Shown here one piece after another: positions 58,013-64,000 of a DNA stretch of 64,000 nt. Made by a program: the position numbers and the translations under genes. Positions within the stretch are counted from its first letter, which is position 1, and each line of letters begins with the position of its first letter. Source of the stretch: Candidatus Halobonum tyrrellensis G22 (lineage in GTDB: Archaea; Halobacteriota; Halobacteria; Halobacteriales; Haloferacaceae); assembly GCF_000495475.1 (NCBI RefSeq), contig NZ_ASGZ01000005.1:147353-211352 (forward strand), written 5' to 3'. The notes beneath the pieces are model-generated. The model had not been told where the DNA came from, searched no databases, and saw nothing but the letters and a program-made list of their open reading frames with translations.

Positions 58013-60990
58013 GCCGAAACGACTCACACGGACGACGGACGGACGAGGACGAATCGGCGGACGAACGGCGGCGCGACCGCGGCGCGGGGGCGGACGGCGA
58101 CCCGGATCCGGAGCCGGCGGTCGGCGACCCGCCGGGGGTGCCCGACGGGGACGACGACGGGTCGGTCTCCCGGCGGGGGTTCCTCGAAGGAGTGGGTCTC
58201 GCCGCGGCGCTCGGACTCGGCGGCACCGCGGCCGCGGACGACCAGTTGTTCGAGATGGAGGGACTCCGGACGGTCGACGACCCGATCGGGGAGTACCCGT
58301 ACCGCGAGTGGGAGGACCTCTACCGCGAGGAGTGGGACTGGGACTCGGTCGCCCGCTCGACCCACAGCGTCAACTGCACCGGCAGCTGCTCGTGGAACGT
58401 CTACGTCAAGAACGGGCAGGTGTGGCGCGAGGAGCAGTCGGGCGACTACCCCCGGTTCGACGAGAGCCTCCCCGACCCCAACCCGCGCGGCTGTCAGAAG
58501 GGGGCGTGTTACACCGACTACGTCAACGCCGACCAGCGGATCAAACACCCGCTGAAGCGGGTGGGCGAGCGCGGCGAGGGGAAGTGGCAGCGGATATCGT
58601 GGGACGAGGCGCTCACTGAGATCGCCGAACACGTGGTCGACGAGGTGCAGGCCGGCCGGTACGACGCGATCAGCGGGTTCACGCCGATCCCGGCGATGAG
58701 TCCCGTCTCCTTTGCCAGCGGGTCGCGGCTGATCAACCTGCTCGGCGGGGTGTCTCACAGCTTCTACGACTGGTACTCCGACCTGCCGCCGGGCCAGCCG
58801 ATCACCTGGGGGACCCAGACGGACAACGCCGAGAGCGCCGACTGGTACAACGCCGACTACATCATCGCGTGGGGGTCGAACGTCAACGTCACGCGCATCC
58901 CCGACGCGAAGTACTTCCTCGAGTCGGGCTACAACGGGACCAAGCGGGTCGGCGTCTTCACCGACTACTCCCAGACCGCGATCCACACCGACGAGTGGGT
59001 CAGCCCCGAGCCGGGGACCGACTCGGCGCTCGCGTTGGGCATGGCGCAGGCCATCGTCGACGAGGGGCTGTACGACGAACCGCACCTGAAAGAGCAGACC
59101 GACATGCCGCTGTTGGTCCGCGAGGACACCGGGAAGTTCCTCCGCGCGAGCGACGTGCCCGCGGTCGACTCGGGCGCCGACCGGCCGGAGTGGATGCTGC
59201 TCATGGTCGACGCCGACGGCCGACTCCGCGAAGCGCCGGGGTCGCTCGGCGAACGCGACGGCCAGCACGACCACTCGAAGAGCATCGAACTCGACTTCGA
59301 CCCCCGGCTCGACGCCGAGACGACCGTCGAGACCACCGACGGCTCGGTGCGGGTGCGGACCGTCTGGAACGAACTCCGCGAGGAACTCGCGAACTACGAC
59401 CCGGAGACGGTCCACGAGGAGACGGGCGTCGGCCGGGAGACGTACCAGCGGGTCGCCCGCGAGTTCGCGGAGGCGGGGAAGGCGAAGATCATCCACGGCA
59501 AGGGCGTCAACGACTGGTACCACAACGACCTGGGGAACCGCGCGATCCAACTGCTGGTCACGCTGACCGGCAACCTCGGCGAGCAGGGGACGGGACTCGA
59601 CCACTACGTCGGCCAGGAGAAGATCTGGACGTTCCACGGGTGGCAGACGCTGTCGTTCCCGACGGGGAACGTCCGCGGCGTCCCGACCACGCTGTGGACC
59701 TACTACCACGCCGGGATCCTCGACAACACCGACCCCGACACCGCGGCGAAGATCCGCGAGGCGGTCGACGAGGGGTGGATGCCGGTGTACCCCGCAGAGC
59801 GGGAGGACGGCTCCCGGCCCGACCCCTCGACCATGTTCGTCTGGCGGGGGAACTACTTCAACCAGGCGAAGGGGAACGTCGCCGTCGAGGAGGAACTGTG
59901 GCCCAAACTCGACCTCGTGGTCGACATCAACTTCCGGATGGACTCGACGGCGATGTACTCGGACATCGTGCTGCCGACCGCGAGCCACTACGAGAAACAC
60001 GACCTCTCGATGACGGACATGCACTCGTACGTCCACCCCTTCACGCCCGCGGTCGAACCGCTGGGCGAGTCGAAGACCGACTGGCAGATCTTCCGCGAAC
60101 TCGCCGCGAAGATCCAGGAGGTCGCCACGGAGCGGGGCGTCGACCCCGTCCCCGACCGGTCGTTCGACCGCGAGATCGACCTCCAGTCGGTCCACGACGA
60201 CTACGTCCGCGACTGGGCGACCGACGAGGCGGGCGCGCTCGCGGACGACCGCGCGGCGTGTGAGTACATCCTCGACCACTCCGAGGAGTCGAACCCCGCC
60301 GACAGCGACGAGCGGATCGAGTTCGCGGACACGGTCGAACAGCCGCAGCGACTGTTGGAGGCGGGCGACCACTGGACCTCCGACATCGAGGAGGGCGAGG
60401 CGTACACGCCGTGGAAGGACTACATCCAGGAGAAGAACCCCTGGCCGACCGTCACCGGTAGACAGCAGTACTACATCGACCACGACTGGTTCCTCGAACT
60501 CGGCGAGCAGCTACCGACCCACAAGGAGGGACCGACGAACACGGGCGGCGACTACCCGATGGAGTACAACACGCCCCACGGCCGGTGGTCGATCCACTCG
60601 ACGTGGCGCGACAACGAGAAGCTGCTCCGCCTCCAGCGGGGCGAGCCGCTGGTCTACCTCCACCCCGAGGACGCCGCCGAGCGCGGCATCGACGACGGCG
60701 ACACGGTCGAGGTGTTCAACGACCTCGCGTCGGTCGAACTCCAGGCGAAGATCTACCCGAGCAGCCGGCGGGGGACCGCGCGGATGTTCTTCGCGTGGGA
60801 GCGGTTCCAGTTCCCCGACCACGACGACTTCAACTCGCTGGTGCCGATGTACATGAAACCCACTCAGTTGGTGCAGTACCCCGAGGAGTCGGGCGAACAC
60901 CTCTACTTCTTCCCCAACTACTGGGGGCCAACCGGCGTCAACAGCGACGTCCGCGTCGACGTGCGGAAGAAGGGGGGTGACGGCGGATGA
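58009..60990 (+). CDS. narG: Respiratory nitrate reductase alpha subunit, Tat-exported (NarG)
   Basis: 993 aa. Tat motif SRRGFLEGVGLAAALGLGG (Arg55-Arg56) shows the active site faces outside. The [4Fe-4S] FS0 ligands are His119 and Cys123 (HSVNC) with further Cys in GSCSWN and GCQKGACY. The molybdenum-ligand Asp is Asp254 in SFYDWYSDLPPG, as in NarG of the nitrate reductase family. Pterin-binding domains follow (GKGVNDWYHNDLGNRAIQLLVTLTGNLGEQGTGLDHYVGQ). Reduces nitrate to nitrite with Mo-bisMGD. Length is shorter than the bacterial NarG (~1240), normal for the archaeal pNar. Overlaps both neighbouring genes. Confidence 0.95.
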   Translation: MSRNDSHGRRTDEDESADERRRDRGAGADGDPDPEPAVGDPPGVPDGDDDGSVSRRGFLEGVGLAAALGLGGTAAADDQLFEMEGLRTVDDPIGEYPYREWEDLYREEWDWDSVARSTHSVNCTGSCSWNVYVKNGQVWREEQSGDYPRFDESLPDPNPRGCQKGACYTDYVNADQRIKHPLKRVGERGEGKWQRISWDEALTEIAEHVVDEVQAGRYDAISGFTPIPAMSPVSFASGSRLINLLGGVSHSFYDWYSDLPPGQPITWGTQTDNAESADWYNADYIIAWGSNVNVTRIPDAKYFLESGYNGTKRVGVFTDYSQTAIHTDEWVSPEPGTDSALALGMAQAIVDEGLYDEPHLKEQTDMPLLVREDTGKFLRASDVPAVDSGADRPEWMLLMVDADGRLREAPGSLGERDGQHDHSKSIELDFDPRLDAETTVETTDGSVRVRTVWNELREELANYDPETVHEETGVGRETYQRVAREFAEAGKAKIIHGKGVNDWYHNDLGNRAIQLLVTLTGNLGEQGTGLDHYVGQEKIWTFHGWQTLSFPTGNVRGVPTTLWTYYHAGILDNTDPDTAAKIREAVDEGWMPVYPAEREDGSRPDPSTMFVWRGNYFNQAKGNVAVEEELWPKLDLVVDINFRMDSTAMYSDIVLPTASHYEKHDLSMTDMHSYVHPFTPAVEPLGESKTDWQIFRELAAKIQEVATERGVDPVPDRSFDREIDLQSVHDDYVRDWATDEAGALADDRAACEYILDHSEESNPADSDERIEFADTVEQPQRLLEAGDHWTSDIEEGEAYTPWKDYIQEKNPWPTVTGRQQYYIDHDWFLELGEQLPTHKEGPTNTGGDYPMEYNTPHGRWSIHSTWRDNEKLLRLQRGEPLVYLHPEDAAERGIDDGDTVEVFNDLASVELQAKIYPSSRRGTARMFFAWERFQFPDHDDFNSLVPMYMKPTQLVQYPEESGEHLYFFPNYWGPTGVNSDVRVDVRKKGGDGG

Positions 60991-62078
60991 GCGCCGACGA
61001 CACCCCGACGGGGACGGCGACCGGGACGGCCGACGGCGACGAGGGAGTGGACCTCGCGGACGGCGTCGACCACCAGGTCGCGATGGTGATGGACCTCAAC
61101 AAGTGCATCGGCTGTCAGACGTGTACGGTCGCGTGCAAGTCGCTGTGGACCGAGGGCGGCGGCCGCGACTACATGTACTGGAACAACGTCGAGACCAAAC
61201 CCGGCGCGGGCTACCCCCGCGACTGGGAGGAGTCCGGCGGCGGCTGGCAGTCCTCCGACCACAGCGAGCGCCGGCCCGGCGAGATCCCCGACAAGGAGGA
61301 GTACGGCGAGGCGTGGGAGTTCAACCACGAGGAGGTGATGTACGAGGGGAGCGACCAACCCCTCCGTCCGGAGTCGGACCCCGAGTGGGGACCCAACTGG
61401 GACGAAGACCAGGGCGCGGGCGAACACCCCAACTCCTACTACTTCTACCTCCCCCGGATCTGCAACCACTGTACGCACCCCTCCTGCGTCGAAGCGTGCC
61501 CGCGGAAGGCCATCTACAAGCGCGAGGAGGACGGCATCGTCCTGATCGACCAGGAGCGGTGTCGCGGCTACCGCTACTGCGTCGAGGGCTGTCCGTACAA
61601 GAAGGTGTACTACAACGCGGCCCAGAAGACGTCCGAGAAGTGCATCTTCTGTTACCCCCGCATCGAGGGCGAGGGTCCCGACGGGGAGACGTTCGCGCCG
61701 GCCTGTGCGGAGGACTGCCCGCCGCAACTGCGACTGGTGGGCTTCCTCGACGACGAGGCGGGTCCGGTCCACAAACTCGTCGAGGAGTACGAGGTGGCGC
61801 TCCCGCTCCACCCGGAGTACCGGACCCAGCCCAACGTCTACTACATCCCGCCGTTCGCGCCGCCCCAACACTCCGACGACGGCGAGAGCATCGACGTCGA
61901 ACGCATCCCGCGACCCTACCTTGAGGAACTGTTCGGCGAACGCGTCCACGACGCGCTCGACCGCATCGCGCGCGAACGGGACGAGGTCGACCGGGGCGGC
62001 GAGAGCGAACTCCTCGACCTCCTGACCGACACCAACCCCGCTCGGAAGTACCGGCTCGGGGTGTTCGACGATGAGTGA
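60987..62078 (+). CDS. narH: Nitrate reductase beta subunit, four Fe-S clusters (NarH)
   Basis: 363 aa. Four ferredoxin-like clusters: Cys40-x2-Cys43-x2-Cys46-x3-Cys50 (CIGCQTCTVACK), CNHCTHPSCVEACPRKA, CRGYRYCVEGCPYKK (Tyr/aromatic at the position that makes a [3Fe-4S] cluster in NarH) and CIFCYPR...CAEDCPPQLR. No signal peptide; presumably exported by hitch-hiking on NarG. Overlaps narG (ATGA) and the next gene. Confidence 0.95.
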   Translation: MSADDTPTGTATGTADGDEGVDLADGVDHQVAMVMDLNKCIGCQTCTVACKSLWTEGGGRDYMYWNNVETKPGAGYPRDWEESGGGWQSSDHSERRPGEIPDKEEYGEAWEFNHEEVMYEGSDQPLRPESDPEWGPNWDEDQGAGEHPNSYYFYLPRICNHCTHPSCVEACPRKAIYKREEDGIVLIDQERCRGYRYCVEGCPYKKVYYNAAQKTSEKCIFCYPRIEGEGPDGETFAPACAEDCPPQLRLVGFLDDEAGPVHKLVEEYEVALPLHPEYRTQPNVYYIPPFAPPQHSDDGESIDVERIPRPYLEELFGERVHDALDRIARERDEVDRGGESELLDLLTDTNPARKYRLGVFDDE

Positions 62079-62901
62079 CGACCGACGGGCGGCGGTCGTC
62101 GGTGCGGTCGTCGCGTGTCTCGTCGTGACGACGGCCGCGTTCGTCCCGCCGCTGGTGTCGGCACGCCCCGCGAACCAGATCCCCGTCGAGTCGGTCCGCA
62201 CCGGCGAGAACCCCGCGGACCCGACGGGCGAGGCCTGGGACGCCGTCCCGCCCGTCGAGGTGCCGATGGCGAGCGCGCCGAGCGGTCTCCCCAACGCGAG
62301 CGACACGTCCGTGAGCGCGCTCCGCGTCCAGGCCGCCCGCACCGACGCGCGGATCTACCTCCGGCTGTCGTGGGGCGACGGCACCGCAGACCGCAACGCG
62401 TCCGACCCGCGCCGGTTCGTCGACGCGGCCGCGGTACAAGTTCCGGTGAACACCACCGAGCGGCCGCCCATCTCGATGGGGAGCACGCGAAACCGGGTGA
62501 ACGTCTGGTACTGGGGCGCCGACGACACGACGGAGGAGTTGCTCGCCGGCGGACCCGGAACCACGACCGAGTTCGACCGCGCGGCGGTGAACGCGTCGCC
62601 CAGGTACGACGACGGCCGGTGGACGGTCGTGCTCTCGCGTCCGGTCGCGTCGGACGCCACCAACCGCACGACGCTGGCGGTCGACCACGACGTCGACGTG
62701 GCGTTCGCCGTCTGGAACGGGTCGAACATGGAGCGGGCGGGCCGGAAGTCGGTCAGCGAGTGGTACCACTTCGCGCTTGGTCCCGGCCCGCAGGGACCGC
62801 CGTACGAGTCGATCCTCTGGGTCGTCGCCGGGTTCGCCGTCGTCGGCACCGCGCTGGTGACGATCCAGGGGGTTCGCGGGAACCGAGGTGAGACGAGATG
62901 A
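62071..62901 (+). CDS. Heme-binding-like exported subunit (ethylbenzene dehydrogenase gamma-type/DOMON)
   Basis: 276 aa. N-terminal signal (VVGAVVACLVVTTAAFVPP), a beta-sandwich ectodomain (IYLRLSWGDGTADRN, VDVAFAVWNGSN, KSVSEWYHFALG) and a C-terminal helix (ILWVVAGFAVVGTALVTIQ). The ectodomain matches the ethylbenzene-dehydrogenase gamma/SerC family that binds heme b in exported Mo enzymes. It may connect the Rieske/cytochrome b module to NarH. Heme ligands Met and Lys cannot be assigned confidently. Confidence 0.7.
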   Translation: MSDDRRAAVVGAVVACLVVTTAAFVPPLVSARPANQIPVESVRTGENPADPTGEAWDAVPPVEVPMASAPSGLPNASDTSVSALRVQAARTDARIYLRLSWGDGTADRNASDPRRFVDAAAVQVPVNTTERPPISMGSTRNRVNVWYWGADDTTEELLAGGPGTTTEFDRAAVNASPRYDDGRWTVVLSRPVASDATNRTTLAVDHDVDVAFAVWNGSNMERAGRKSVSEWYHFALGPGPQGPPYESILWVVAGFAVVGTALVTIQGVRGNRGETR

Positions 62902-63719
62902 CCACAGACCCGGAGACTGACGCCGAGACGCACGACGAGACGAACGGAACGCGTACCGAGTCGGCCGCCTCCGACGCGCGCGGCGCCCCCGAGTCGACCG
63001 ACGGGGGAGCGGTCGGGAGTCGGTCGGCGGCCGACCGGGTCGACCCGGAGGGGGTCGACCGCGACGCGGCCGCACGGAGCAGCGTGTACGCGCTGCTCGC
63101 GACGCTGTTCGACGAACCCGACGAGCCGACGTACGACCGACTCGCGGGCGGCGAGGTGGACGCGACCTGTCGGGCGTTACTCGACGCGACTGACCTGTCG
63201 GTCGACCCGCCGGACCTGACCGTCGACGACGACCGCGCCACCCTCTGTGCGCGGTTCAACGACCTGTTCACGGTCGGGTACGCCGAGTACGAGGACCGAA
63301 CCGACGGGTCGCTCGACACCGAAGGGCCGCCGGTGTCGCTGTACGAGACGACCTACCGGCCCGAGGCGTCGTGGAACGACGTGAACCTCGACCTCGCACG
63401 CGCGTACGACTACTTCGGGCTCGAAATCGACCAGTCGGCCCGGGACAACCACGACTACCTGCCGTACCAGTTGGAGTTCGCGGGCTACCTCGCCCGCCGC
63501 GAGGCCGGGGCCGAGTCGTCCGGCGGTGCCGCGCGGGCGAGACTCGACCTCCACGACCGCCACCTCCACGTCGTCGCCGGCGGCCTCGCCGACCGGATGG
63601 CCGACGAGCCGGGGACCGGCCTGTACGGCGAACTCGCCGACTTCCTCGACCGGTTCGTGACGGCAGACCAAGCCGCGCTCGCGCGGCGGGTCGAAGCGAC
63701 CGGGGGTGACGGGGCGTGA
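62898..63719 (+). CDS. narJ: NarJ-type molybdoenzyme assembly chaperone (TorD/DmsD-like)
   Basis: 273 aa. All-helical TorD-like region from residue ~57: RSSVYALLATLFDEPDEPTYDRLAGGEV, and the typical LYETTYRPEASWNDVNLDLARAYDYFGLEID, then DNHDYLPYQLEFAGYLARRE ending in a helical tail. Preceded by ~50 acidic, disordered residues. It would bind the NarG Tat signal and help insert the Mo cofactor. Coupled to neighbours by overlaps on both sides. Confidence 0.9.
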   Translation: MTTDPETDAETHDETNGTRTESAASDARGAPESTDGGAVGSRSAADRVDPEGVDRDAAARSSVYALLATLFDEPDEPTYDRLAGGEVDATCRALLDATDLSVDPPDLTVDDDRATLCARFNDLFTVGYAEYEDRTDGSLDTEGPPVSLYETTYRPEASWNDVNLDLARAYDYFGLEIDQSARDNHDYLPYQLEFAGYLARREAGAESSGGAARARLDLHDRHLHVVAGGLADRMADEPGTGLYGELADFLDRFVTADQAALARRVEATGGDGA

Positions 63720-64000
63720 GCGAGCGTCGGGTTCGGAACCGTCCCCCGGATACCGTCGGCGGACGCCTCGCGGCGGGTGCGGCGCGGGTGACGGCCGCGC
63801 TGCCGGCCCCCTCGCGCGCCGTCGTCGGCCTGCTCGCGCTCCTCCCGGTCGCCGCGACGACGCTGTACCGCGTCCTCCACAACGCCCCCGTGGCGCTCCC
63901 CGACCCCGTCACGGCGGCCGCTCGTCTCGCGCTCCCGGCCGTCGTCGTCGCGTCGGCGCTGGCGGCGCTCCTCCTCGCGGCGACCGCCGCCGGAGCCGGC
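63716..64000 (+). CDS. Truncated membrane protein downstream of narJ (3' end beyond window)
   Basis: Starts at GTG 63716 overlapping the narJ stop; 95 codons are visible. Two hydrophobic segments begin (VVGLLALLPVAATTLYRVLH and LALPAVVVASALAALLLAAT). Corresponds in position to the ORF after narJ in haloarchaeal nar operons. Function unknown. Confidence 0.55.
   Translation, partial: MSERRVRNRPPDTVGGRLAAGAARVTAALPAPSRAVVGLLALLPVAATTLYRVLHNAPVALPDPVTAAARLALPAVVVASALAALLLAATAAGAG

Noticed and set aside
1..64000. tRNA, rRNA and CRISPR arrays
   Set aside because: No cloverleaf with a GTTCRANNC T-loop in an intergenic position, no rRNA-like stretch and no regularly spaced direct repeats were seen.
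1..64000. Intact insertion sequences or phage modules
   Set aside because: No transposase or integrase motifs were recognised; broken genes are explained by deletions and point changes without visible IS ends.

Overview
The window reads as a chromosome (or large replicon) segment of a halophilic archaeon (Halobacteriales). The evidence is the very high GC, acidic Asp/Glu-rich proteins, twin-arginine lipoproteins, leaderless starts about 27 nt after TATA boxes, and typical haloarchaeal families (HTH_10 regulators, halocyanin, DUF5518, DUF6498, narABC-GHJ operon order).

Layout. 1-5.05 kb: a four-gene overlapping + strand operon with an RGP/UPTG-type glycosyltransferase followed by a ferric-iron-type ABC importer. 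5.05-7.85 kb: a membrane GT-C glycosyltransferase and a convergent dolichyl-phosphate-sugar-type GT2 enzyme. 8.3-10.8 kb: a large lipoprotein with six metal-ligand-like repeats and a blue-copper domain, behind two DtxR-like boxes (probable metal control). 10.8-32.8 kb: accessory DNA of small membrane proteins, two APC permeases, a universal stress protein, a YHS-containing permease, a three-gene DUF4396/cell-wall-binding-like operon and long gene-poor stretches, with an unusual number of broken genes (copper ATPase collapsed by internal deletion, frameshifted DUF2267 gene, fragments of ABC ATPase, phosphoribosyltransferase and four-helix copper-protein-like genes).

32.9-43.5 kb: a sugar-acid/oligosaccharide catabolic island with a mannonate dehydratase-like enzyme, a CUT1 ABC importer (binding protein, two permeases, divergent ATPase), an NAD-dependent epimerase/dehydrogenase, a GH4 glycosidase and an IclR regulator.

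43.7-64.0 kb: an anaerobic respiration/denitrification island. It holds two radical SAM/SPASM proteins of the heme-pathway type (one followed by an orphan GlutR-dimerisation-like protein, one preceded by a small PaaB-like partner), DUF2249, two HTH_10 regulators (one NarO-like with a Cys-rich segment), a quinol NO reductase with an NnrS-like partner, cupins, a zinc ribbon, and the exported respiratory nitrate reductase operon (narA, Rieske narB, cytochrome b narC, small ORF, narG, narH, heme-binding-like subunit, narJ, then a truncated membrane gene). A palindrome CGAAC-N2-GTTCG occurs in front of five transcription units of this island at nearly constant distance from the start, defining a probable NarO regulon that includes several uncharacterised genes.

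All assignments come from reading the sequence and recalling families; no database search was run. Family names of uncharacterised haloarchaeal proteins are the least certain part.
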